A stretch of 62,711 nt of DNA from a virus. Location of the stretch: IMG/VR virus record IMGVR_UViG_3300020123_000077, positions 1-62,711 of that record; one strand, given 5' to 3'. The notes under the pieces were generated by a model, which did not search any database, was not told the origin of the DNA, and saw nothing but the letters and a program-made list of their open reading frames with translations. Below are positions 35,520 through 42,801 of the stretch, piece by piece; positions within the stretch are counted from its first letter, which is position 1; the number at the start of each line of letters is the position of its first letter. A program made the translations under genes and the position numbers.

Positions 35520-36472
35520 GACAATGCCTCCATCCATGGCTTTGTTTCTTCCGCAATGGCTTCAGGCGTCCATACAGTTTGATTTTTCCATTCGTCCAGA
35601 TGTTCAAGCATCTCTGCAACGCCATCTTCGAATTTAATTTTTGGTTTCCATCCAAGCGCCATCTTTATTTTTGTGCAATCAGCATAAATTTCTTTTGGTT
35701 CCCCCGGTCTACTAGGAATATAAATACGCTCACCGCCAATTAAGCCAGCCAAATAATTAACGGATACGCCAATTTCAGCGCCGACATTATAGGCATATCC
35801 AGGTATCGCAGATCTTACGGATTCCGCAGCAAGAATAAATGCTGCGCATACATCGCTAACATGAACGAAGTCACGGGTTTGTGTGCCATTTCCGACAATC
35901 GTCAACGGCTTCCCATTTGCGCGTTGTGCCATGAATGTGGAAAACACGGAGCCATAGCAACTTTTATACTGCCCACGCCCGTATACATTAAATAGCCGTA
36001 ATGATACAACTGGAATGTCGTATACTGCGTCCCAATGCATTGCCGTTCTCTCTCCCATTAATTTTGATAACGCATACGGATATTCTGTTTTTAATTGAGA
36101 TGATTCTGAGGTTGGTAGATTTGGGCATTTACCATAACAAGAACTACTAGCCGCATAGACAAATTTTTTCACGCCAGCTTTACGCGCCGCCTCAAGCACA
36201 TTGATTGTTCCCATGACATTTGTGCTCATATATTCAACAGGATTGGCGATAGACGGCACAATATCCGCAAGTCCCGCAAGGTGAAAGCAATACGTGGCAT
36301 CTTTCATTGCAAGATCAAGTGATGCAAGATCGGTACGGATATCTTGGCCGCATTTCAGATCGAAACCACGAACTTCATAACCATTGTCTTCAAGATGTTT
36401 GACCAAGTATTTTCCTATAAATCCACTTGAGCCGGAAATAAATGCGATGGGTTTTGTCACAGCAGCACCCAA
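35516..36472 (-). CDS. NAD-dependent epimerase/dehydratase (extended SDR)
   Basis: 318 residues. NAD-binding GSSGFIGKYL at the start, catalytic YALSK (Y and K of YxxxK) with the Ser-rich ASSSCYG before it, and substrate-domain RLFNVYGRGQ and YNVGAE. The family epimerises or dehydrates nucleotide sugars. In this cassette it could change the sugar made from the heptose genes (HldD-like or another C4/C6 epimerase); the sequence alone does not decide. Confidence 0.8.
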   Translation of the reverse strand: MGAAVTKPIAFISGSSGFIGKYLVKHLEDNGYEVRGFDLKCGQDIRTDLASLDLAMKDATYCFHLAGLADIVPSIANPVEYMSTNVMGTINVLEAARKAGVKKFVYAASSSCYGKCPNLPTSESSQLKTEYPYALSKLMGERTAMHWDAVYDIPVVSLRLFNVYGRGQYKSCYGSVFSTFMAQRANGKPLTIVGNGTQTRDFVHVSDVCAAFILAAESVRSAIPGYAYNVGAEIGVSVNYLAGLIGGERIYIPSRPGEPKEIYADCTKIKMALGWKPKIKFEDGVAEMLEHLDEWKNQTVWTPEAIAEETKPWMEALS

Positions 36473-36738
36473 TCATTTGCGAGCATGTCGGATTGACTTG
36501 CAAGCCAACCTATTAGGATTTCTCCTGTTGCTGTCTTCATTGTTATGCATGGCAATACGTCTGCTATGCCTCCATTTTCTTCTGCGTATTTGCGATTATG
36601 CTCACACCAAAACTTATCTGCGGCAAGCGATTTAAATCCAGGTGAGTATGCCAGCCACATATTTTTTCCATTCCAACCGGCGCGAGCAACTCTTTGACCA
36701 GATTTAAGCATTTGAAGCGCTTGTGAAAATGTATACAT
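36457..36738 (-). CDS. DUF2829 protein, Tad2-like (anti-Thoeris candidate)
   Basis: 93 residues, start MYTFSQALQMLKSGQRVARAG and WNGKNMWLAY, end ILIGWLASQSDMLANDWVLL. This is the DUF2829 pattern. A member, Tad2, is known to sequester cyclic ADP-ribose-type signals of the Thoeris defence. Length and all conserved segments agree. It lies between the epimerase (15-base overlap) and the radical SAM gene. Sponge activity is inferred from the family. Confidence 0.75.
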   Translation of the reverse strand: MYTFSQALQMLKSGQRVARAGWNGKNMWLAYSPGFKSLAADKFWCEHNRKYAEENGGIADVLPCITMKTATGEILIGWLASQSDMLANDWVLL

Positions 36739-36746
36739 AACAATCC

Positions 36747-37835
36747 TTAAATAAAATTTCTATGATCAGCACCATTAACCACATCATTCAAATACATATT
36801 CACTGAATTCATGCGGCATGACTTGCGGCACGTGGCGATGTTAAAGTTTTTCATCATTTCAAAACACTCTCGACGTTTTTCACCTTCCCATATTTCCTTA
36901 AACGTATTCTGATTAATATTTCCAATCATGAAACGCTCATCATTCAAGTGTGCCGAGCATGCGGATACGTCGCCGTTCTCGGCGATGTAAGCCCAAAAGA
37001 AACTGGTAGCCATGCATTTTGTATAGGGTATTGATTCGCTGACCGCCTTCATGCTTGACGCTCTGAAAACAACATGGAAATGTTTTGTATTGAGTGCTTC
37101 TAGTTCTTTTTCTAACGCGCCATATTTACTGTAATCAATCACCATTGTGTTGATCGAGAAAAGACCCTGGCTGTATGGCTTAATTACAAGATAGTCAACA
37201 CCATAATCCCTACAACGCTTTGCCAATGCGATCATGTCATTACTATTTTCAGGAAGTAAAACACATTGAACGCCGATAGAGCAAGGTAGATTATTTTCAT
37301 TTCGGAATGCTACCGCCTCCGTAATATTTCCCCAAACTTTATCCCAATCTTTTTCTTTGGTATCGTGAATTTTTGCGTAGCTTTCACGCGTGCCAGCATT
37401 CAATGAAACCTTTATCCATGTCGAATGACGCACAATGTCTTGCTTGAATATTGTCAAATTTGTCGTGAACGCAACGTCAATTCCAACTTTATACGCATGC
37501 TCTGCCATGCTTGGCACTGCCTTATTGAGCAGCGATTCCCCTGCCCCGGCCATCATGATAGACTTGACACCAAGAGATGCCATTTCAGACAATCTTGATT
37601 TCATTATTTCTTCATCAAGCTTAGGAATATTTTTTGCTATTTTGTTTGCCTCAAGGATGGTGTCAACCGCGCAGAACGAGCAACTGTGATTACAACCCCC
37701 TATCGGCGATACCTCAACATAGATTGGATAGATTGATTTAGCAGTCTCCCACTCGTCCTTATTGTCCAGCCATTGAACGACTCGATGTGGATGCAGAGAA
37801 ATTTTCTCGCCATCAATCCTGTACTTATCAGTCAT
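36747..37835 (-). CDS. Radical SAM/SPASM-like enzyme (intein-free paralogue)
   Basis: 362 residues. Radical SAM motif CNHSCSFC at about 48-55, preceded by YVEVSPIGG; MMAGAGESLLNK and VQCVLLPEN show the barrel. The C-terminus has a Cys-rich SPASM-like cluster (CMATSFF, CSAH, CRKSCRMN). It aligns in its CSFC motif with the intein-bearing enzyme at 27424-29712, whose intein lies right at this site. Substrate unknown, but the two paralogues frame the sugar cassette. Confidence 0.85.
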   Translation of the reverse strand: MTDKYRIDGEKISLHPHRVVQWLDNKDEWETAKSIYPIYVEVSPIGGCNHSCSFCAVDTILEANKIAKNIPKLDEEIMKSRLSEMASLGVKSIMMAGAGESLLNKAVPSMAEHAYKVGIDVAFTTNLTIFKQDIVRHSTWIKVSLNAGTRESYAKIHDTKEKDWDKVWGNITEAVAFRNENNLPCSIGVQCVLLPENSNDMIALAKRCRDYGVDYLVIKPYSQGLFSINTMVIDYSKYGALEKELEALNTKHFHVVFRASSMKAVSESIPYTKCMATSFFWAYIAENGDVSACSAHLNDERFMIGNINQNTFKEIWEGEKRRECFEMMKNFNIATCRKSCRMNSVNMYLNDVVNGADHRNFI

Positions 37836-37999
37836 AGTCCAACCCTCTTGAGAGCACGGTCTATTGCCTGACGCATGAATTGAACGATGGTGGTATTTTC
37901 TTGTTGCTTGGCTTTTTTCAAGCGAGCCAACATTGACGCTGGAATCCAGTAATTGGTTCTTACCAGCTTGTCTTTTGTTTCTGTGCGTTTATTTTCCAT
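37832..37999 (-). CDS. Ribbon-helix-helix type DNA-binding protein
   Basis: About 55 residues from the ATG at 37999 (one at 38017 adds six). The pattern RTNYWIPASMLARLKKAKQQ then a VQFMRQAIDRAL helix fits small ribbon-helix-helix regulators. Being first in the cassette, with a promoter-like sequence ending at its start, it could repress this transcript itself. The transcript would be leaderless or nearly so from that promoter. Confidence 0.6.
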   Translation of the reverse strand: MENKRTETKDKLVRTNYWIPASMLARLKKAKQQENTTIVQFMRQAIDRALKRVGL

Positions 38000-38005
38000 T
38001 CTGGA

Positions 38006-38033
38006 AATATAGCACATAGGCGGAATTTATCAA
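38006..38033 (-). promoter_or_regulatory. Probable sigma70 promoter for the accessory cassette
   Basis: On the minus strand, TTGATA (38033-38028), a 16-bp spacer, then TATATT (38011-38006). Transcription would begin about at the ATG of the RHH gene. It lies in the only long non-coding break before the 12-kb cassette, so it may allow the cassette to be expressed apart from the early leftward operon. Confidence 0.4.
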
Positions 38034-38056
38034 ACATTTTTATGACGAAAAACAAT

Positions 38057-38326
38057 TTATTTTTCTTGAGTATCTTTCTCGTCTTTTTTCTTGCCAATCA
38101 TGCTGGGCGCACACAAATGCATAGCAACTAAAACCGTCACCGCGCAATTTCCTCCCATGGCAAAAGCGCGGAAGAATAATACTTTAAGCCAATTAAGTAT
38201 AGTCACAAGTTTCTCCCATAACCAATAACCAGCATATCCACAGAGCAGAATAGCTACGCAGATTGCAACACGAAAACAGTCCCATATTGCATTAAGTAAG
38301 ACAAGTGGATTGAGAAATTGTTTCAT
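38057..38326 (-). CDS. Small membrane protein, two hydrophobic segments
   Basis: 89 residues from the ATG at 38326, just below the stop of the upstream gene. Two hydrophobic segments (about 17-38, VAICVAILLCGYAGYWLW, and 49-73, WLKVLFFRAFAMGGNC...) with a basic, acidic tail (KKKDEKDTQEK). It is like small phage inner-membrane proteins encoded in early operons. Function unknown. Confidence 0.55.
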   Translation of the reverse strand: MKQFLNPLVLLNAIWDCFRVAICVAILLCGYAGYWLWEKLVTILNWLKVLFFRAFAMGGNCAVTVLVAMHLCAPSMIGKKKDEKDTQEK

Positions 38327-38330
38327 ATCA

Positions 38331-38549
38331 TCACCACTGCCTATCTTCTGCATCATCCAAAGACTCGGGCTCTTTGTTCGTGGTTTTAATCCACTTATTG
38401 CCAAAGCATAGATACTGCATCTGTCGCCAAAACCAGTTAGGTTCATTTCCTTTATTTGGCGTCCAAACTAAATCTCGACCAGAGCCAAACATCTCGCATT
38501 CCCATTCGCCTTGTTCTATCTGCTTAAAAGTACATTGTTCCATATTCAT
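38331..38549 (-). CDS. Small hypothetical protein
   Basis: 72 residues, Trp/Cys-rich (WECEMFGSGRDLVWTPN, then WFWRQMQYLCFGNKW), no membrane segment. It overlaps no neighbour but is spaced five bases from the membrane gene. Not recognised. Confidence 0.5.
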   Translation of the reverse strand: MNMEQCTFKQIEQGEWECEMFGSGRDLVWTPNKGNEPNWFWRQMQYLCFGNKWIKTTNKEPESLDDAEDRQW

Positions 38550-38599
38550 TCCTTCCTTTGTGCTGCTTCAGTCATCATTTTTCGCATATCATGAAAACT

Positions 38600-39199
38600 T
38601 TACTTGCCATTGCTTGACTCCTTTAATTTCCAGTCCCTAAATTCATTAAAATGCGTATCGCATAATGGAAGAGTGCGAGTTGACTCTGAAAGTGAAACCG
38701 GCGCACCGCATATATTGCATTTACGATCAATTGCTATATCCTGCCCCTGCTCCTTCGCTGGCATCAACTCATCAATTCCAATTTCTTGCGATAGACCGTA
38801 AAATTCTTGCAACTTGTTCGCTGGCTCGGCGGTGTCGCTCTCAAGCCAATTCAGCAAACCATCCTTACCGCAAAAGCATCTATCGAACTCGCCGCCATCA
38901 TTGTGAAGAAAACAGTTATCGTCATGAGGTGTAGAGCGAATGCGTTCAATTGCAGCTTCCAGCTTCGCCACCACTTCCTTATCAGCCTGTGGCGATGGTG
39001 GGGGAGATGCGAGTAATGAAGCTATTTGTAATACAAGTTGTCTTTCACTGCGACCATGCACTTTCTTCCAGCCGTGACGAATGACATCAACCGCATCATC
39101 TAGCGTCAGATCATCGCGTTCGTTTGCATGCCATGACAAAGCTTCAACGATATGCGGCGATCCATGCGCTTGCTCGACAGGGTCTTTGTCGTTATTCAT
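38600..39199 (-). CDS. Hypothetical early protein with Cys-rich C-terminus
   Basis: 199 residues. A helical N-terminal region, a CFLHNDGGEFDRCFCG Cys-rich segment (about 95-111), and a C-terminal zinc-ribbon-like CNICGAPVSL...LPLCDTHFNEF (about 163-190). Zinc-finger early phage proteins often regulate or bind nucleic acids, but no function is shown. Overlaps the next gene by eight bases. Confidence 0.52.
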   Translation of the reverse strand: MNNDKDPVEQAHGSPHIVEALSWHANERDDLTLDDAVDVIRHGWKKVHGRSERQLVLQIASLLASPPPSPQADKEVVAKLEAAIERIRSTPHDDNCFLHNDGGEFDRCFCGKDGLLNWLESDTAEPANKLQEFYGLSQEIGIDELMPAKEQGQDIAIDRKCNICGAPVSLSESTRTLPLCDTHFNEFRDWKLKESSNGK

Positions 39200-39458
39200 G
39201 ATTATCCTTGGTAGATAGCCAAATCATCATGGCTAAGTTTGCAGTATCAATACAGCTTTTCTTATCACGGTTCACAGTGGCTGACGCAGCATTGCTAAGT
39301 AGTCGCTCTTCAATATTTGGTGAGCAGTTATCCCATCCATGCCAACCAGCCTTGCGTTTAGTTCCCATGCGAGCTTTCATTGCAGATGCAAATTCATCAA
39401 TTGCGGCATCAATTGTTGCCTGCTCTGAAAGTCTCGGTTGTTTAAGTTTGGTTATCAT
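39192..39458 (-). CDS. Phage early protein, unknown
   Basis: 88 residues from the ATG at 39458 (upstream frame continues, but this start gives the usual ATGA overlap). SAMKARMGTKRKAGWHGWDN and a C-terminal TANLAMMIWL segment form a pattern common in proteobacterial phages. The function is unknown. Confidence 0.5.
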   Translation of the reverse strand: MITKLKQPRLSEQATIDAAIDEFASAMKARMGTKRKAGWHGWDNCSPNIEERLLSNAASATVNRDKKSCIDTANLAMMIWLSTKDNHE

Positions 39459-39736
39459 TTCGTTTCTTCCTTCGCAGGTTGTGCAGGTATGTCGTAAAAC
39501 AATGGTATTTTTTTGTACTTCACAATTGTGTGCGTTTCCCATTTAATAGGCGTGGCAAACTCTAAGCGTCGTTTTTCAAGATCAATGTATGCGATTGGCC
39601 CATCCAGTTTTCGACGGTGCGCTTGATGGAGAATAGACTTTAAATACTGTTCATTTTTTATTTCTTTTTCCGAAGACAATCTCTCAAGTATTGCATAATC
39701 TATCTCTGATAATAGAAGGGTAACTGCCCTCATCAT
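39455..39736 (-). CDS. Small hypothetical early protein
   Basis: 93 residues. An N-terminal helix pair (LLSEIDYAILERLSSEKEI), then strand-rich sequence (PIAYIDLEKRRLEFATP), and a Lys/Pro-rich end (AQPAKEETK). ATGA overlaps with both neighbours show it belongs to the leftward early operon. Unrecognised. Confidence 0.45.
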   Translation of the reverse strand: MMRAVTLLLSEIDYAILERLSSEKEIKNEQYLKSILHQAHRRKLDGPIAYIDLEKRRLEFATPIKWETHTIVKYKKIPLFYDIPAQPAKEETK

Positions 39737-40167
39737 TTACCGCCTTTCTCAGCAGGTATGGATTGCAAAGCACGGATAGATTCCGCGCATTTTCTTAATG
39801 CAGTTCCGCCAAACTCAGGCTCTCTACCCTCACTAGAGCGAAGGCACTCTGTTGCAGCATCTCTTAATCCAGATAATCTACCGGACTTGTAGTCGCTTAT
39901 TTGTGATTGATTTACTAGCTGCTGGTAATATCTACTGCGATCTGCCTGCGCCTTCTCCAATCTATCCTCAAGCTCTGCTATGCGATCACAGGCATCAGCA
40001 AATAACTTGATGCGCATTTCGTTTGCTTTGTCCTTTTCCTGATTGACGAGAGATTCAATAGAGCGAGCAAATCCCATCATGTAGAAATTATTTTTCGTTT
40101 TATCCTCTTCAACATGGCTAATGTGCCTGCACACAACGTCAATAATCTGTTTTTCGGTTAGCATCAC
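39733..40167 (-). CDS. Coiled-coil early protein
   Basis: 144 residues with a long helical region (about 40-95, NQEKDKANEMRIKLFADACDR... AQADRSRYYQQL) that is likely a coiled coil, and a Leu/Ser/Arg-rich C-terminal part. Coupled to neighbours by ATGA overlaps. Unrecognised. Confidence 0.45.
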   Translation of the reverse strand: MMLTEKQIIDVVCRHISHVEEDKTKNNFYMMGFARSIESLVNQEKDKANEMRIKLFADACDRIAELEDRLEKAQADRSRYYQQLVNQSQISDYKSGRLSGLRDAATECLRSSEGREPEFGGTALRKCAESIRALQSIPAEKGGK

Positions 40168-40472
40168 TTCTCCCCTTGTGCGCTGTCTTTGGATTGTTGG
40201 ATAAGATGATCAAGCATATTTTTGATATATTCATCCGATCTGATATTTCCATATACATCGCTTCTCGCAATTAACTGAATAATTTCATTCTCGTCAAATG
40301 AAGTATTGCAATTTTCAAGAAGAATATTGAATCGAGCTGCATCCCTCTCGCACTTCTCAAGCTTATCGCGCAGTGCTGCTACTTCGGCAAGGTGGTCTTC
40401 GTAAAAAACAACGCTTCCATTTTCAGAAAAGTCTAAGCCGCCATCTCTACATACATATCGATCAATCATCAT
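40164..40472 (-). CDS. Small hypothetical early protein
   Basis: 102 residues, with a strand-rich N-terminus (RYVCRDGGLDFSENGSVVFY) and a helical remainder with LEKCERDAARF. It starts inside the end of a 46-residue gene (11-base overlap). Unrecognised. Confidence 0.45.
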   Translation of the reverse strand: MMIDRYVCRDGGLDFSENGSVVFYEDHLAEVAALRDKLEKCERDAARFNILLENCNTSFDENEIIQLIARSDVYGNIRSDEYIKNMLDHLIQQSKDSAQGEK

Positions 40473-40602
40473 CTTCCTTTATCTCGCCAATCAAAGTAAT
40501 AGGCGCATCACATATCTCGCAAATATCATCTAGCCCGATACCATGAGGACATACAGTCTCATCCAAAGCATCGGTTAGATCGTCTATGTAGTCAGTGGTC
40601 AT
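40462..40602 (-). CDS. Small acidic Cys protein (46 residues)
   Basis: A frame from ATG at 40602 to TGA at 40462 fills the gap exactly: its start overlaps the stop of the 96-residue gene (ATGA) and its end overlaps the next start. The protein is acidic (DDLTDALDE, EIKEDDD) with a CPHG...CEIC pair like a tiny zinc ribbon. It is too short to be found by usual size cut-offs. Confidence 0.55.
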   Translation of the reverse strand: MTTDYIDDLTDALDETVCPHGIGLDDICEICDAPITLIGEIKEDDD

Positions 40603-40889
40603 CTTTTTACTTTGTATATCGCTGGCTTGTTATGAGCCTGCATGCATAAAATAACCTTTTCTTCTCTTGCTAATTCCTGAAGCCTGTCACGGATAGAGTA
40701 TTGGCTTTTGTTGAAATGCTCTGCTACTTGCAAAGCATTTGCACCATCATTCGTTTTGAGAAAGTGCAAAATTTCCTTTTTCAGTTCCTCACGTCTGGCA
40801 TTGACTTTTTCGGAAGCGTCCATTACTACTTCAGGCTTGTACTGTGCTGCTAGAAGTAGTTGATTTAAGGTGAATTGAATCGGTGACAT
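40599..40889 (-). CDS. Winged-helix DNA-binding protein
   Basis: 96 residues. Helices VNARREELKKEILHFL, GANALQVAEHFN, then the recognition-helix pattern KSQYSIRDRLQELAREE and a wing (KVILCMQAHNKPAIYKV) fit a winged HTH. It could regulate early genes or aid replication. Lies between the exonuclease and a small gene. Confidence 0.6.
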   Translation of the reverse strand: MSPIQFTLNQLLLAAQYKPEVVMDASEKVNARREELKKEILHFLKTNDGANALQVAEHFNKSQYSIRDRLQELAREEKVILCMQAHNKPAIYKVKR

Positions 40890-40897
40890 GGAGGCAC

Positions 40898-41563
40898 CTA
40901 TGCAAAAGTCATGCGCTTATGAAGCTTGCGCGTTAGATCAACATCGTTTTGGCAATAAGTTGCGATATCAGAAATACGACCATCGCGCACATAATCCCAA
41001 ACCATAGAGCCGTCAATATCGCCTTTTCCGTCGAGTCCGCATGCTTTTGTGATCTTGTCCAATGAGCCGCCAGCACGAGCGCCCCACCGTTGCATTGTGT
41101 CGTAGACCGATTCATCCCACGGCTTGCAGTTGAACGGCATGTGATAGGATGGCTTGACGCCAAGAACAACGGAACGCTGAAACATAAAACGCAAATCAAA
41201 ATCAATCAGATTGTGGCCGATGAAAACGGGGCGCTCGTTTGGATGCTCCTTGCAAATAGCATCAATCTCATCATAGAAAACTTTTAACATAGCGGCCTCG
41301 TTCGCATGCCAATCAGCATGATATAAAGATTCTGCATCACCAGAATCAACAGCAAAGCCGATCACACAGATATGACCAAGACCGCCATCAAATGAAGTCT
41401 TGCGCCATGCAATTTCGCCTTCTGTTGCCGCGTTTTCAGCCATCCACGCTGCAATTGTGTCTGCCTTTTTATGCGTTGCTGGCGGTTTTATTCCAGCTAA
41501 AATTTCCGCTTTTACTTCTGGCGATTGGCTTGGGCAAGTCTCGATGTCCAGATAAATATTCAT
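40898..41563 (-). CDS. 3'-5' exonuclease, DEDD/RNase H-like
   Basis: 221 residues from the ATG at 41563, chosen for AAGGA seven bases upstream. The exonuclease motifs are NIYLDIETCP (Exo I, D and E), GHNLIDFDLRFMF (Exo II) and TYCQNDVDLTRKL (Exo III, Y/D). These proteins occur in phage genomes with recombination genes; here it overlaps the ERF gene, so trimming of DNA ends before annealing is a reasonable inference. Confidence 0.82.
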   Translation of the reverse strand: MNIYLDIETCPSQSPEVKAEILAGIKPPATHKKADTIAAWMAENAATEGEIAWRKTSFDGGLGHICVIGFAVDSGDAESLYHADWHANEAAMLKVFYDEIDAICKEHPNERPVFIGHNLIDFDLRFMFQRSVVLGVKPSYHMPFNCKPWDESVYDTMQRWGARAGGSLDKITKACGLDGKGDIDGSMVWDYVRDGRISDIATYCQNDVDLTRKLHKRMTFA

Positions 41564-42144
41564 GACCATTTCCTTTTTAGTTTAATTCCGTCATAAGTTT
41601 TTTTAAGCGCGGTTTTCTGGCGCTCATCTGCCTTACTGTAAGCTGGCGCGAAAATTGATTTCAATCCGTCGAACTCTGATGTTTCTTCCATTGCCATACA
41701 AACATTGTCCATATCAACTTCAGACAAGCCACCAAGCCGCGTTTCTTTTTTTACTGGCTTGTCTTCTTTTTCAGCGCCAGCATCAAGTGCGTCATGTTCG
41801 ACAATCTCCATTGCCGTCACCCATAAATACCGGCGCTGATACGTTTCTACAGCTCCGATATTTTGGACTTCGTGACATCCTTTTAATGCAGCCGAACCCA
41901 TAGGAGAGTAGAATGTAATAAGTTCATCAGGCTTCTCGACATTCCTGATAACCAAGCTGGCCTTATCGCTATCGAATGAAACAGCGCCAAACAAGCCGAA
42001 TTCATCAAAAAGGTTCTGGATTGTCGGTAAGAAATCGCCCAACTCGAAATACTTGTATCCCGCAAATTTGTTGTGACCAGACTTTTCCAGCTTCGTATTC
42101 TGCAGTTTGATCCGTGCCGCTTGCAATCTTTGGTAAACGTTCAT
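41560..42144 (-). CDS. erf: ERF family single-strand annealing protein
   Basis: 194 residues from the ATG at 42144 (GAGAGAAG upstream). LEKSGHNKFAGYKYFELGDFLPTIQNLF and FYSPMGSAALKGCHEVQNIGAVETYQRRYLWVTAMEI are hallmark ERF segments. ERF proteins anneal homologous single strands during phage recombination and genome circularisation. With the exonuclease gene just downstream it forms a phage recombination pair. Confidence 0.88.
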   Translation of the reverse strand: MNVYQRLQAARIKLQNTKLEKSGHNKFAGYKYFELGDFLPTIQNLFDEFGLFGAVSFDSDKASLVIRNVEKPDELITFYSPMGSAALKGCHEVQNIGAVETYQRRYLWVTAMEIVEHDALDAGAEKEDKPVKKETRLGGLSEVDMDNVCMAMEETSEFDGLKSIFAPAYSKADERQKTALKKTYDGIKLKRKWS

Positions 42145-42202
42145 TTTCTTCTCTCTCCATTTTTTCTTGCTGATCAAAAAACATCTGGCCTGATTTACTC
42201 AT
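42005..42202 (-). CDS. Possible small overlapping ORF upstream of ERF
   Basis: 65 residues with a good start: TTGAGG five bases before the ATG at 42202 and the usual spacing after the upstream gene. The first 20 residues (SKSGQMFFDQQEKMEREE) lie before the ERF start; the rest overlaps ERF in another frame, and may be only a shadow. The short N-terminal part might give translational coupling to ERF. Confidence 0.35.
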   Translation of the reverse strand: MSKSGQMFFDQQEKMEREENERLPKIASGTDQTAEYEAGKVWSQQICGIQVFRVGRFLTDNPEPF

Positions 42203-42204
42203 GA

Positions 42205-42429
42205 TTACCTCAATCCAATTCTATGCGACCGAGCCAAAGCCGCTTGTTTACGATAGTAAGACTCATTCCTGTGATGTTCTTTCGCCCTACCTGCCTCAAA
42301 GTCTCCGCACATGTTGTAATGATCTTCAATGTGCTTGTAATATATTTGGCGAAGAGGTTTTACAAAACCATCAACACGCAAAGAAATTAACTGTCGCAAA
42401 GTGATTGTTCTCAAGTTGGCATCCTCCAT
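42205..42429 (-). CDS. Small hypothetical basic protein
   Basis: 74 residues. DHYNMCGDFEAGRAKEHHRNESYYRKQAALARSHRIGLR end is Arg/His-rich and may bind nucleic acid. The ATG overlaps the end of the 26-residue membrane peptide frame. Unrecognised. Confidence 0.48.
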   Translation of the reverse strand: MEDANLRTITLRQLISLRVDGFVKPLRQIYYKHIEDHYNMCGDFEAGRAKEHHRNESYYRKQAALARSHRIGLR

Positions 42430-42491
42430 AAAATAAATGCGGCAAACGCAACCAGGGCGGCAAGATCAAGCCAATTCAGATTGATGTTCAT
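42411..42491 (-). CDS. Small membrane peptide (26 residues)
   Basis: ATG at 42491 overlaps the stop of the 32-residue gene; the product is mostly one membrane helix (LDLAALVAFAAFILW). It ends within the start of the 74-residue gene. The chained overlaps (ATGA) suggest that these tiny genes are translated. Function unknown. Confidence 0.5.
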   Translation of the reverse strand: MNINLNWLDLAALVAFAAFILWRMPT

Positions 42492-42586
42492 AGCATCACC
42501 CCAGTAAGAAATAAATACAATCCAAGCAATCCAACGCATGCGATGATTAAAGTTATCATGTCGTCTTTGTCTAATTCAGTGTCCAT
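42488..42586 (-). CDS. Small membrane peptide (32 residues)
   Basis: Starts at the ATG at 42586, preceded by GGAGAAGTAA, an RBS. An acidic N-terminus (DTELDKDD) precedes one membrane helix (ITLIIACVGLLGLYLFLTGV). It resembles the tiny membrane proteins of early phage operons. Function unknown. Confidence 0.55.
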   Translation of the reverse strand: MDTELDKDDMITLIIACVGLLGLYLFLTGVML

Positions 42587-42801
42587 TTACTTCTCCATTA
42601 ATTGAAGTTGACCAGCTACTCGCTACGTCTGGCATTGCTTGCAGATTCGTTCTGCCCGTGTTTCACGTGATTACAGCATCCGCTTTTGCTAGCCAACACT
42701 AGGCGACACTTCCAACCAGCTAACGAGGCCAATTGTTCGGTCGTAATCCAAAATGCCGCCAAGTGTTGGTTCTCCGGCCATACCGGAGATGTGAGAGTCA
42801 A
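42587..42801 (-). other. Short intergenic stretch with palindrome
   Basis: No gene with a good start is seen. A 61-codon frame here begins only at TTG without an RBS. A 7-bp palindrome TCTCCGG/CCGGAGA stands near 42772-42790, without a T tract, so it is not an intrinsic terminator. It could be a binding site or a transcript fold. Confidence 0.4.

Noticed and set aside
42616-42801. 61-residue leftward ORF
   Set aside because: It starts only at TTG with no RBS, contains a palindrome and has no match to known patterns. Left as intergenic.
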